Part shown: in pieces, positions 18,979-27,769 of the stretch
Position numbering within the stretch: position 1 is the stretch's first letter
Layout: each line of letters begins with the position of its first letter
NCBI RefSeq assembly: GCF_934560975.1
Contig: NZ_CAKTFO010000004.1
Location: 1 to 64,000, forward strand
DNA from: an uncultured Sphingomonas sp.
GTDB lineage: Bacteria; Pseudomonadota; Alphaproteobacteria; Sphingomonadales; Sphingomonadaceae
Direction of reading: 5' to 3'
DNA: 64,000 nt
Notes under the pieces: model-generated
The model's input: only the letters and a program-made list of their open reading frames with translations
Database searches by the model: none
Told to the model about the DNA's origin: nothing
Translations under genes and position numbers: made by a program

Positions 18979-20856
18979 TCAATCTTGCTGGCCCAGGCCG
19001 AATGCATGCTCCAGCAGGCGCGCCTGCTGTTCACGAATATCGGCCCGCTCCGATTCGACGCGCCCGTAGCGATCTTCGTTGCCGTTCGCCACCGCGCCCT
19101 GCGCCTCTGCGTTCAACATCGCCAGCTGCTCGCCCAGCTCCCGCTCGGCGCACAGCATGTCGATCAATGCCCCCAGCTGTTCCGCGGCCAGCGATCCGTC
19201 CGTTCCGATAAACGGGAAACGCAGCCGCTGCTGTAGGTTGAACTGCAAAACTTCAGGCAACAACGCAGTTTCCAATATGGAGGGAATTGCGTCGCTATCA
19301 AGAGCCGGGTGGCGCCACGCGGCATCCATCAGCGCCCGCCGCCAGCGATCGAGCTTTTCGTCCGCGATCGGCAGGCCGCCCAGCTGATCCATATGGTCCG
19401 CGATCAGCCCCGGCTGACGCGACAAACCATAGAGCAGCCCCTCGACATAGGCGTCGCGCAGGTCACGCGGCTTCTCGGTCGCGCCGGCGCGCAGCACGGC
19501 GCTGGCGATGGTGCGCCGCTCGGCCTTGTTCCACCCGAAATCCTCGAAGAACAGGCTGGTCAGCGAGCGGCGATATTCCTCCGCCACAAGCTTGTCGCCG
19601 CAACTCGCCGCCAGTTCGTTCAGCGCCTGGCGCAGGCCGGCGCGTGCCTCCGGCCGGTCCATGTCGGCGGCCTCGCGCGCTTCCTGGTAGAGCAGCACGT
19701 CCAGCGGCACCGGATCGGCGATCGCGGCCTCGAATGCATCTGCCCCGCCGTCGCGCACCAGATCGTCGGGATCCTTGCCGGCGGGTAGCATGGCGAAGCG
19801 CAGGGTCTTGCCGGGACGCAGGATGGGGAGGGCGCGATGGGCGGCGCGCAGGCTCGCCTTGCGCCCGGCCGCGTCGCCGTCGAAGCACAGGACCGGCGCA
19901 TCCGTGAGGGTCCACAGCCGCGCCATCTGCGCCTCGGTCAGGGCGGTGCCGAGCGGGGCCATCGCCTCGCCGATCCCCGCCTGATCCAGCGCGATCACGT
20001 CCATATAGCCTTCGACCACGATTGCCCGTCCGCTCTTGCGCGCGAGCGGGCCGGCGCGGTCGAGGTTGAACAGGGTGCGGCCCTTGTCGAACAAAGGCGT
20101 GTCCGGCGAGTTCAGATATTTGGGCTCGCCCTGGTCCAGGATGCGCCCGCCAAAGGCGATGGTCCGCCCGCGCGCGTCGCGGATCGGGATCATCAGGCGG
20201 CCCCGGAACCGGTCATAGGCGCGGCCACCATCGTCCGGCTTGATCAGCAGCCCGGCCTCGACCAGTTCCGCTTCCTTGACGGGGTCCAGCGCGGGGGCAA
20301 GCCGGTTGCGGCCATCCGGCGCGAAGCCGATGCCGAACGTCTCGCGGGCGTGCGCGCCGATGCCGCGCTTGTCGAGATAGGTGCGCGCCGCCGCGCCCTC
20401 GATCCCGTCCAGCTGCTTGCGAAACCAGGCCGCCGCCGCTTCGCTCACGCCGACCAGCCCGCTGGCCCGCTCCGCCCGCGCGCGTGCGGCGGGATCGGGC
20501 GCGGGCAGCTCCAACCCGGCCGCCTGGGCCAGATCCTTGACCGCATCCATGAAGGGCAGGCCCTTGGCTTCCGTCAGGAAACGGATCGCGTCGCCATGCG
20601 CCCCACAGCCGAAGCAATGGTAGAACGCCTTCTCGTCATTGACGTAGAAGCTGGGCGTCTTCTCATTGTGGAAGGGGCAGCAGCCCTTATACTCGCGACC
20701 CGCTTTCTGAAGCTTGACCGACTTGCCGATCAGTCCGGACAGCGATGTGCGGTTACGCAGTTCGTCGATGAATGCGGGCGACAGCAACCCGCCGCCACCA
20801 CCGGGGCGACGCGGTTGTCCGCTGTCGGTTCGAGATGCCTGAGCGGCAGACGCCAT
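18979..20856 (-). CDS. dnaG: DNA primase DnaG
   Basis: DnaG makes RNA primers for replication. It has 625 residues. The N-terminal zinc ribbon shows CCPFHNEKTPSFYVND and YHCFGCGAHGDAIRF after a Gly/Pro-rich leader. The RNA polymerase domain and TOPRIM fold follow, with VVEGYMDVIALDQAG (near 285) and FDGDAAGRKA (near 325). The C-terminal part is the helicase-interacting domain. It sits between yqeY and rpoD on the same strand, the alphaproteobacterial counterpart of the macromolecular synthesis operon. Confidence 0.97.
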   Translation of the reverse strand: MASAAQASRTDSGQPRRPGGGGGLLSPAFIDELRNRTSLSGLIGKSVKLQKAGREYKGCCPFHNEKTPSFYVNDEKAFYHCFGCGAHGDAIRFLTEAKGLPFMDAVKDLAQAAGLELPAPDPAARARAERASGLVGVSEAAAAWFRKQLDGIEGAAARTYLDKRGIGAHARETFGIGFAPDGRNRLAPALDPVKEAELVEAGLLIKPDDGGRAYDRFRGRLMIPIRDARGRTIAFGGRILDQGEPKYLNSPDTPLFDKGRTLFNLDRAGPLARKSGRAIVVEGYMDVIALDQAGIGEAMAPLGTALTEAQMARLWTLTDAPVLCFDGDAAGRKASLRAAHRALPILRPGKTLRFAMLPAGKDPDDLVRDGGADAFEAAIADPVPLDVLLYQEAREAADMDRPEARAGLRQALNELAASCGDKLVAEEYRRSLTSLFFEDFGWNKAERRTIASAVLRAGATEKPRDLRDAYVEGLLYGLSRQPGLIADHMDQLGGLPIADEKLDRWRRALMDAAWRHPALDSDAIPSILETALLPEVLQFNLQQRLRFPFIGTDGSLAAEQLGALIDMLCAERELGEQLAMLNAEAQGAVANGNEDRYGRVESERADIREQQARLLEHAFGLGQQD

Positions 20857-20915
20857 GGCCGGATTTTAACTAGCATCAATCCGGCCCGGCGGGAAGGGAA
20901 AAGGACCGGGGCGGT

Positions 20916-21374
20916 TCAGCAGGCCAGCCGCGCCTTCACCAGCGCGCTGGCCTTGCTCATGTCCATGGCGCCGGCATGGCGTTCCTTCACCGCCGCCATC
21001 ACGCGCCCCATGTCCTTGACCGATGCGGCGCCGAGTTCGGTTGCGATCGCGTCGATCGCGGCCTTGGCCTCGTCCTCGCTCATCTGCGCGGGGAGGAAGC
21101 GTTCGATCACCGCCACTTCGACCTGCTCCGCGTCGGCCAGTTCCGGACGGCCGCCCTTCTGGTAGAGGTCGATCGATTCGCGGCGCTGCTTGATCATCTT
21201 TTGCAGCACTTCGGTGACCAGCACGTCGTCGTCGGGCGTGGTGGCGGCGGTGCGCAGTTCGATGTCGCGATTCTTGATCGCCGCCTGGATCAGGCGCGTC
21301 GCGTTCACCGTGGGCTTGTCGCCGGCCTTCATCGCGGCGACCTGCGCCGTCTTCACATCGTCTCGGATCATCAT
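20916..21374 (-). CDS. GatB/YqeY-domain protein
   Basis: A 152-residue protein of the YqeY family, similar to the tail domain of the GatB subunit of tRNA-dependent amidotransferase. Features include RDDVKTAQVAAMKAGDKP at the N-terminus and ELGAASVKDMGRVMAAVKER near the C-terminus. The biological role of free-standing YqeY is not settled. Two adjacent ATGs (21374 and 21371) could start it. It begins the yqeY-dnaG-rpoD series and is divergent from carA. Confidence 0.92.
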   Translation of the reverse strand: MMIRDDVKTAQVAAMKAGDKPTVNATRLIQAAIKNRDIELRTAATTPDDDVLVTEVLQKMIKQRRESIDLYQKGGRPELADAEQVEVAVIERFLPAQMSEDEAKAAIDAIATELGAASVKDMGRVMAAVKERHAGAMDMSKASALVKARLAC

Positions 21375-21509
21375 ATGTCTCGGATTAATCGGAAACCCCG
21401 ACCTTAGCGGGGCACGGCTCGACTTGGTAGAGTTGACCACCCCGCCGATGCGGTTTAGCGGGCGGCGCTTAGCGACATCGCCACATGCCACAAGGAGTGC
21501 CTGCCCATC

Positions 21510-22682
21510 ATGGCCGACGCCACGCCATCACGCGCGCCGGAAGGAGCCACGGGCGTTCTCGTCCTTGGCGATGGTTCGGTTATCTGGGGCCGCGGCTTCG
21601 GGGCCGAAGGGGCCGCCGTCGGCGAGGTGTGCTTCAACACCGCCATGACCGGCTATCAGGAGGTCATGACCGATCCGTCCTATGCCGGGCAGATCGTTAC
21701 CTTCACCTTCCCCCATATCGGCAATGTCGGCGCGAACCCGGAGGATGTGGAGGCGATCAACCCCCACGCCTTGGGCTGCATCGTGCGCGAGGATGTGACC
21801 GATCCGTCCAACTTCCGCTCGACCCAGCGGTTCGACGGCTGGTTGCGCAACAATGGCCGCATCGGCCTGGCGGGTGTGGACACGCGCGCGCTGACCCGCG
21901 CCATCCGCTTGGGCGGCGCGCCCAACGGCGTGATCGCGCACAATGCCAAGGGCGAGTTCGACCTTGATGCGCTTGTGGCGCAGGCACGCGACTGGCCGGG
22001 CCTGGAAGGCATGGATCTCGCCAGGCAGGTGTCCTCGACCCAGAGCTACCGCTGGGACGACGGGCTGTGGACGCTGGGGCAGGGCTATGCGACCCATGCC
22101 GCCAATCCCGATGGACCGCATGTCGTCGCGATCGATTTCGGGCTCAAGCGCAACATCCTGCGCAACCTGGTGGCGGCGGGCGCGCGGGTGACGGTGGTGC
22201 CGGCAACCGCCACCATTGATGATGTGATGGCGCACACGCCCGACGGCGTGTTCCTCTCCAACGGCCCTGGCGATCCCGCCGCGACCGGCCAATATGCGGT
22301 GCCTGTCATCCGCGAATTGCTGGAAATCGGTACGCCGATCTTCGGCATCTGCCTTGGCCACCAATTGCTGGGTCTGGCGGTCGGCGCCAAGACCGCGAAG
22401 ATGCACCAGGGTCATCGCGGTGCCAACCACCCGGTCAAGCGGTCGGACGACGGCCGGGTCGAGATCACCAGCATGAACCACGGCTTCGCGGTGCTGACCG
22501 AAACCCTGCCCGACACGGTCGAGCCGACCCACTTCTCCTTGTTCGACGGCAGCCTCGCCGGCCTGCGCCTCAAGGACAAGCCCGCTTTTTCCGTGCAATA
22601 CCACCCGGAGGCGAGCCCCGGCCCACAGGACAGCCATTACCTGTTCGAGCAGTTCGTGAACCAGTTGCGGAGCGCCTCGTGA
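21510..22682 (+). CDS. carA: Carbamoyl-phosphate synthase small (glutaminase) subunit
   Basis: CarA hydrolyses glutamine and channels ammonia to CarB for carbamoyl phosphate, feeding pyrimidine and arginine synthesis. The 390-residue length is normal. An N-terminal domain (GWGRGFG-like GAEGAAVGEVCFNTAMTGYQ) precedes a class I glutamine amidotransferase domain with the nucleophile in GICLGHQLLGLAVG (near 280) and the catalytic histidine/glutamate in YHPEASPGP. The start is supported by AAGGAG about 13 nt upstream of the ATG. A palindromic repeat begins 2 bp after the stop, and carB does not follow directly, being 527 bp away. Confidence 0.98.
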   Translation: MADATPSRAPEGATGVLVLGDGSVIWGRGFGAEGAAVGEVCFNTAMTGYQEVMTDPSYAGQIVTFTFPHIGNVGANPEDVEAINPHALGCIVREDVTDPSNFRSTQRFDGWLRNNGRIGLAGVDTRALTRAIRLGGAPNGVIAHNAKGEFDLDALVAQARDWPGLEGMDLARQVSSTQSYRWDDGLWTLGQGYATHAANPDGPHVVAIDFGLKRNILRNLVAAGARVTVVPATATIDDVMAHTPDGVFLSNGPGDPAATGQYAVPVIRELLEIGTPIFGICLGHQLLGLAVGAKTAKMHQGHRGANHPVKRSDDGRVEITSMNHGFAVLTETLPDTVEPTHFSLFDGSLAGLRLKDKPAFSVQYHPEASPGPQDSHYLFEQFVNQLRSAS

Positions 22683-22687
22683 AAGCT

Positions 22688-22710
22688 CCCTCTCCTCAGC
22701 GGGGAGAGGG
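22688..22710. repeat. Palindromic repeat unit 1 (after carA)
   Basis: CCCTCTCC (22688-22695) pairs with GGAGAGGG (22703-22710), followed by CTGGGGTGAGGG. The unit is the same family as the two downstream units but in the opposite orientation. With unit 2 it forms an inverted pair in the 116-bp gap between carA and the DUF559 gene. Confidence 0.7.
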
Positions 22711-22764
22711 CTGGGGTGAGGGGGAGCGAGGCGCAGGCGAGCGTGCAATCTCGAAGGCAGGGTG

Positions 22765-22797
22765 CCCTCACCCAACCCTCTCCCAAATGGGAGAGGG
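22765..22797. repeat. Palindromic repeat unit 2 (at the 3' end of the DUF559 gene)
   Basis: The 20-bp core CCCTCACCCAACCCTCTCCC at 22765-22784 is followed by loop AAAT and GGGAGAGGG (22789-22797). The core is identical to that of unit 3 at 23157-23176 in the same orientation. The DUF559 stop codon starts two bases after this unit. Confidence 0.75.
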
Positions 22798-22798
22798 C

Positions 22799-23167
22799 TC
22801 AAGCGCGAGCGTTCAGGATCGCGCCCCTGATCTCCTCCAGAACGCCGTCGATGTTCTCGACTACATCGTTGTTCCAAAAGCGGATTACGACGTAGCCATG
22901 TGCCTCGATGATACGGGTGCGTTCCACGTCCGTCACGCTGGCGGAGTGTTGGCCACCATCCAGCTCGATCGCCAGCCGCGCCGAACGGCAGGCGAAGTCG
23001 GCGATGTAGAACCCGATCGGAAGCTGGCGCACGAACTTGGCGCCTTCGATCTGCCGATTGCGCAGCCGCTGCCACAGCATCGCTTCGACATTGGTTGCTT
23101 CGTTCCGCAGCATGCGCGCGAAAGACGTCAATCGTTTCTCCGTCACCGCCGGATCACCCTCACCCAA
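22799..23167 (-). CDS. DUF559 endonuclease-like protein between carA and carB
   Basis: A protein of about 122 residues in the DUF559 family, whose fold is related to Vsr/PD-(D/E)xK nucleases. Visible family features are RNEATNVEAMLWQRLRNRQI, IADFACRSARLAIELDGGQH and VVIRFWNNDVV. D57, E69, D70 and H74 (counting from the TTG) are candidate active-site residues. The start is uncertain: TTG at 23167 lies inside repeat unit 3; GTG at 23146 and ATG at 23113 are alternatives. It runs antisense to carA and carB and is bracketed by direct repeats. No function or substrate is established for this type; nuclease activity is inferred from fold. Confidence 0.85.
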   Translation of the reverse strand: MGEGDPAVTEKRLTSFARMLRNEATNVEAMLWQRLRNRQIEGAKFVRQLPIGFYIADFACRSARLAIELDGGQHSASVTDVERTRIIEAHGYVVIRFWNNDVVENIDGVLEEIRGAILNARA

Positions 23168-23189
23168 CCCTCTCCCTCAAGGGAGAGGG
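23157..23189. repeat. Palindromic repeat unit 3 (at the 5' end of the DUF559 gene, before carB)
   Basis: CCCTCACCCAACCCTCTCCC (23157-23176), loop TCAA, GGGAGAGGG (23181-23189). It is a direct copy of unit 2. It contains the farthest possible DUF559 start codon and ends 20 bp before the carB ATG, so it also forms part of the carB leader. Confidence 0.75.
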
Positions 23190-23209
23190 CTACAGGTATT
23201 CGATAAATC

Positions 23210-26200
23210 ATGCCCAAGCGCACCGACATCTCCTCTATCCTCATCATCGGCGCGGGTCCGATCGTTATCGGTCAGGCTTGCGAGTTCGACTATTCGGGGA
23301 CGCAGGCCTGCAAGGCGCTGCGCGAGGAGGGCTATCGCATCATCCTCGTCAATTCGAACCCGGCGACGATCATGACCGATCCGGACATGGCCGACGCGAC
23401 CTATATCGAGCCGATCACGCCCGAGGTGGTCGCCCGCATCATCGAGAAGGAGCGGCCCGACGCCGTCCTGCCGACCATGGGTGGCCAGACCGCGCTCAAC
23501 ACCGCGCTCGCCTTGTTCCGCGACGGTACGCTGGAGAAATACGGCGTCCAGATGATCGGCGCGGATGCGGACGCGATCGACAAGGCGGAGGATCGCCAGC
23601 GTTTCCGCGACGCGATGGACAAGATCGGGCTGGAAAGCCCGCGCAGCCGCATCGCCCACACGGTGGAAGAAGCCCTGGATGCGCTGGAGTTCGTGCAGCT
23701 CCCCTCCATTATCCGCCCCAGCTTCACCATGGGCGGGCAGGGCGGCGGCATTGCCTACAACCGGCAGGAATTCATCGAGATCGTGACATCGGGCCTTGAT
23801 CTCTCTCCGACGACCGAGGTGCTGGTCGAGGAAAGCGTCCTCGGCTGGAAGGAATATGAGATGGAGGTCGTGCGGGATCGCAACGACAATTGCATCATCA
23901 TCTGCTCGATCGAGAATGTCGATCCGATGGGCATCCATACCGGTGACTCCATCACCGTCGCGCCAGCCTTGACGCTGACCGACAAGGAATATCAGATCAT
24001 GCGCAACGCGAGTATCGCGGTGCTGCGTGAAATCGGCGTGGAAACAGGGGGTTCCAACGTCCAGTTCGCGGTCAATCCGAAGGACGGCCGCCTGGTCGTG
24101 ATCGAGATGAACCCGCGCGTCAGCCGCTCCTCGGCGCTGGCATCCAAGGCAACCGGCTTTCCGATCGCCAAGGTCGCGGCCAAGCTGGCGGTCGGCTACA
24201 CGCTGGACGAGATCGACAATGACATCACCGGCGCGACGCCCGCCTCGTTCGAGCCAACGATCGACTATGTCGTCACCAAGATTCCGCGTTTCGCGTTCGA
24301 GAAGTTCAAGGGCGCGTCCGACCACCTGACCACTGCCATGAAGTCGGTGGGTGAGGTGATGGCGATCGGCCGCAACATCCACGAAAGCCTGCAAAAGGCG
24401 TTGCGTGGCCTCGAAACCGGTCTGTCCGGCCTGAACGTGGTCGATCGCCTGAAGGGCGCGCCGCGCGCCGAGATCGAGGCGGCCTTGGCCGAGCCCACGC
24501 CCGACCGGCTGCTGATCGCCGCCCAGGCGCTGCGTGAAGGTTTCCTGGTCGAGGATGTGTGCCGCATCGCCAAGTACGACCCCTGGTTCATCGAGCGGCT
24601 GGACGAGATCGTGGCCGCCGAGGAGCAGGTGTGCCGCGACGGCCTGCCCAACGATGCCGCGGGCATGCGCAAGCTGAAGGCGATGGGCTTTTCGGACAAG
24701 AAGCTGGGCTGGCTGGCGCTCAACTCCGTGCACTTGGCCGGGATGCGGCGGGCGCAGGCGCGGGGCGGCGGTATCGTCCATGACGCGATCGCCGGCATGA
24801 CCGGGGGCGTCACCGAAGCGGAAGTGCGCGCGCACCGCCACAAACTGGGCGTGCGTCCCGTTTTCAAGCGGATCGACACCTGCGCGGCCGAGTTCGAGGC
24901 CAAGACGCCCTACATGTACTCGACCTACGAGGCCCCGGCCTTCGGCGAACCGGAGAATGAGGCGCAGCCGTCCGACAAGCGCAAGATCGTCATCCTCGGC
25001 GGTGGTCCCAACCGGATCGGGCAGGGGATCGAGTTCGATTATTGCTGCTGCCACGCATGCTTCGCGCTGAGCGATGCCGGGTTCGAGACGATCATGGTCA
25101 ACTGCAACCCGGAAACGGTCAGCACCGACTATGACACGTCCGACCGCCTCTATTTCGAGCCGGTGACGGCCGAGGACGTGCTGGAAATCCTGCATGTCGA
25201 GCAGCAGTCGGGCGAGCTGGTCGGCGTGATCGTCCAGTTCGGCGGCCAGACCCCACTCAAACTCGCGCAGGAGTTGGAGCAGGCGGGCATCCCGATCCTC
25301 GGCACCTCGCCCGACGCCATCGACCTGGCCGAGGATCGCGAGCGTTTCGCGGACTTGGTGGCGAAGCTCGACCTGAAGCAGCCGGCCAACGGCATCGCCC
25401 GCAGCCGGGCGGAGGCGCTCGCGGTGGCGGAGCGGATCGGCTACCCCGTGCTGACCCGCCCGTCATATGTGCTGGGCGGCCGTGCGATGGAGGTGGTCGA
25501 CAGCCCCGCACAGCTGGAACATTATATCGAGACGGCGGTGCAGGTGTCCGGCGATAGCCCCGTGCTGATCGACCGCTATCTCCGCGATGCGGTGGAAGTG
25601 GATGTGGACGCCTTGTCCGACGGCCAGGACGTGGTGGTTGCGGGCGTGATGCAGCATATCGAGGAAGCCGGCGTCCATTCCGGCGACAGCGCCTGCACCT
25701 TGCCGCCCTACAGCCTGCCGGCCGAGATCGTGGCCGAAATCGAGCGTCAGACCGACTCGCTCGCCCGCGCGCTCAAGGTCAGGGGGCTGATGAACGTCCA
25801 ATATGCGGTCAAGGACGGCGAGGTCTATCTGATCGAGGTCAACCCCCGCGCCAGCCGCACCGTGCCGTTCGTCGCCAAGGCGGTGGGGGCACCCGTTGCG
25901 AAGATCGCTGCGCGGGTGATGGCGGGCGAGATGCTGGCCGACCTTCCCACGATCCCGCGCAATCCGGACCACATCGCGGTCAAGGAAGCGGTATTTCCTT
26001 GGGCGCGCTTCCCTGGAGTTGATCCGGTATTGTCACCGGAAATGAAGTCCACCGGCGAAGTCATGGGAATTGATCGAGATTTCGCCACTGCTTTCGCCAA
26101 GTCGCAGCTGGGCGCCTCTACCGTCCTGCCGCAGTCGGGCACCGTGTTCGTCTCGGTCAAGCCGACGGATAAGGCGGTGATCGAGCCGGCGGTGCGACAG

Positions 26201-26530
26201 CTGATTGACCTGGGCTTCAGCATCGTCGCGACCGATGGCACCGCCGAATATCTGAACGCGCGGGGGCTTGCGGTCGAACGCGTGAACAAGGTGGCGCAAG
26301 GTCGCCCGCATATCGTCGATCGGCTGAAGGATGGCGGCGTGCAGCTGGTGCTGAACACGACCGAGGGCTGGCAATCCCTGCAGGATTCCAAATCGATCCG
26401 GGCCTCCGCCATGCTGGCGCGCATTCCCTATTTCACCACGGCTGCGGCGGGCGTAGCAGCGGTCCGCGCCATTGCGGCGCTGCGGGAACGGAGCCTTGAA
26501 GTACGCTCTCTCCAATCCTATCATGGCTGA
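23210..26530 (+). CDS. carB: Carbamoyl-phosphate synthase large subunit
   Basis: CarB makes carbamoyl phosphate from bicarbonate, ammonia and two ATP. It has 1106 residues, slightly longer than the E. coli protein (1073). Two homologous ATP-grasp halves are visible: PKRTDISSILIIGAGPIVIG opens the first and IVILGGGPNRIGQGIEFDYC (near 595) the second. Each has the NPR motif (EMNPRVSRSSALASKATGFP and EVNPRASRTVPFVAKAVG). The C-terminal allosteric MGS domain follows from about residue 970. No convincing ribosome binding site stands at normal spacing; the nearest purine block is the repeat arm 20 bp upstream. Confidence 0.98.
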   Translation: MPKRTDISSILIIGAGPIVIGQACEFDYSGTQACKALREEGYRIILVNSNPATIMTDPDMADATYIEPITPEVVARIIEKERPDAVLPTMGGQTALNTALALFRDGTLEKYGVQMIGADADAIDKAEDRQRFRDAMDKIGLESPRSRIAHTVEEALDALEFVQLPSIIRPSFTMGGQGGGIAYNRQEFIEIVTSGLDLSPTTEVLVEESVLGWKEYEMEVVRDRNDNCIIICSIENVDPMGIHTGDSITVAPALTLTDKEYQIMRNASIAVLREIGVETGGSNVQFAVNPKDGRLVVIEMNPRVSRSSALASKATGFPIAKVAAKLAVGYTLDEIDNDITGATPASFEPTIDYVVTKIPRFAFEKFKGASDHLTTAMKSVGEVMAIGRNIHESLQKALRGLETGLSGLNVVDRLKGAPRAEIEAALAEPTPDRLLIAAQALREGFLVEDVCRIAKYDPWFIERLDEIVAAEEQVCRDGLPNDAAGMRKLKAMGFSDKKLGWLALNSVHLAGMRRAQARGGGIVHDAIAGMTGGVTEAEVRAHRHKLGVRPVFKRIDTCAAEFEAKTPYMYSTYEAPAFGEPENEAQPSDKRKIVILGGGPNRIGQGIEFDYCCCHACFALSDAGFETIMVNCNPETVSTDYDTSDRLYFEPVTAEDVLEILHVEQQSGELVGVIVQFGGQTPLKLAQELEQAGIPILGTSPDAIDLAEDRERFADLVAKLDLKQPANGIARSRAEALAVAERIGYPVLTRPSYVLGGRAMEVVDSPAQLEHYIETAVQVSGDSPVLIDRYLRDAVEVDVDALSDGQDVVVAGVMQHIEEAGVHSGDSACTLPPYSLPAEIVAEIERQTDSLARALKVRGLMNVQYAVKDGEVYLIEVNPRASRTVPFVAKAVGAPVAKIAARVMAGEMLADLPTIPRNPDHIAVKEAVFPWARFPGVDPVLSPEMKSTGEVMGIDRDFATAFAKSQLGASTVLPQSGTVFVSVKPTDKAVIEPAVRQLIDLGFSIVATDGTAEYLNARGLAVERVNKVAQGRPHIVDRLKDGGVQLVLNTTEGWQSLQDSKSIRASAMLARIPYFTTAAAGVAAVRAIAALRERSLEVRSLQSYHG

Positions 26531-26621
26531 TTGACGCGCCCACATAGTGCGGAGATGCGGGCATCGCCCTGTACCTGGCGGTGTGTGGGTGATTTGACGG
26601 TTGAAAGGGGATAGTTTCGAG

Positions 26622-27098
26622 ATGGCGAGCGAAGACAAGCTGCCGATGTTGGCGGAAGGTTATGCAATGCTCACGGAAGAGCTTGCGCGCCTGAAGGCCG
26701 AGCGTCCGCAGATCATCGACGCGATCGAAGAGGCGCGCGCCCACGGCGACCTTTCGGAAAATGCCGAATATCACGCCGCCAAGGAGCGTCAGGGCCAGGT
26801 CGAGGCAATGATCGCCGACGCCGAGGACAAGCTCGCCCGGTCGCAGGTGATCGACCCCACGATGCTGTCGGGTGACAAGATCGTGTTCGGCGCCACCGTC
26901 CACCTGCTGGACGAAGACGAAAAGCCGGTGAAGTACCAGATCGTCGGCCAGACCGAGGCGAATGCCAAGCAGGGCCGGATCAGCTACAATTCGCCGCTCG
27001 GCCGCGCGCTGATCGGGCGCAAGGTGGACGATGAGGTCGAGGTGACGGTTCCTTCGGGCGATCGTTATTACGTCGTTTCCCAGATCGAATTCATCTGA
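26622..27098 (+). CDS. greA: Transcription elongation factor GreA
   Basis: GreA rescues backtracked RNA polymerase by stimulating transcript cleavage. It has 158 residues, normal for the family. The N-terminal coiled coil includes LTEELARLKAERPQIIDAIE and the tip motif ARAHGDLSENAEYHAAKE with its acidic residues. The C-terminal FKBP-like domain ends GDRYYVVSQIEFI. The ATG at 26622 is preferred over an in-frame TTG at 26601, having GAAAGGGG upstream. It follows carB by 91 bp, consistent with the common carA-carB-greA order. Confidence 0.97.
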   Translation: MASEDKLPMLAEGYAMLTEELARLKAERPQIIDAIEEARAHGDLSENAEYHAAKERQGQVEAMIADAEDKLARSQVIDPTMLSGDKIVFGATVHLLDEDEKPVKYQIVGQTEANAKQGRISYNSPLGRALIGRKVDDEVEVTVPSGDRYYVVSQIEFI

Positions 27099-27120
27099 CT
27101 ATCGTCCTGCTCCGCAAGGG

Positions 27121-27747
27121 ATGAAGACGACCTCGCCCAAGATGACGGTCACGCTGGGCGCGTTGACCGTTGTCAGCTATCTCGCCGTCAGCACGCTCCA
27201 CATGGGCGACCTGGCCGCGATGGTAGGCGGGTTCATCCCCGCGCGGCTGTCCGGCGCCATGGTGACCGGCGCCCTGCCGCTGGTGCTTACGCCGCTCAGC
27301 GCGACCCTGCTCCATGCGGGTCTGCTCCACCTCGGCTTCAACCTGCTGATGCTGTTCTATTGCGGGCGTGAGGATGAGGTGGCGCTCGGCCGTGCGGGCG
27401 TGCTGTCGCTCTTCATCGGCGGGGCCTATGCCGCCGCGCTGGCGCAATATGTCGTCGGCCCGCATTCCATGACGCCGATGATCGGGGCCAGCGGCGCCAT
27501 TTCCGCGCTGGTGGGGGCTTATGCCATCCTCTACGGCCAGCGCCTGCCGTCCAGATTCTCACCGGAGGTCGCGCGCTGGCTGCATGTGGCATGGCTGGCG
27601 GCGGCGTGGATCGCGGTGCAGCTCCTGCTCGGCATCGCATCCCGCACCGAAGGCGTGGCGATCGCCGCCGCCGCCCATATCGGGGGCTTCATCGCCGGCT
27701 TATTGCTCGCCAGGCCGATGCTCCGCTGGCACTACCGCAAGGCTTGA
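27121..27747 (+). CDS. Rhomboid-family intramembrane serine protease
   Basis: A 208-residue membrane protein with about six helices. The rhomboid signatures are present: HLGFN (H70, N74) in helix 2, the catalytic serine in GASGAISA (S124) and the partner histidine H186 in AAAHIGGFIAGLLL. These make a complete Ser-His dyad, so the enzyme should be active. Rhomboids cut transmembrane segments of membrane proteins; the substrate is unknown. It follows greA by 22 bp on the same strand and converges on trmJ. Confidence 0.92.
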   Translation: MKTTSPKMTVTLGALTVVSYLAVSTLHMGDLAAMVGGFIPARLSGAMVTGALPLVLTPLSATLLHAGLLHLGFNLLMLFYCGREDEVALGRAGVLSLFIGGAYAAALAQYVVGPHSMTPMIGASGAISALVGAYAILYGQRLPSRFSPEVARWLHVAWLAAAWIAVQLLLGIASRTEGVAIAAAAHIGGFIAGLLLARPMLRWHYRKA

Positions 27748-27769
27748 GCGTCTAGGCGCAAGGCCCGGC

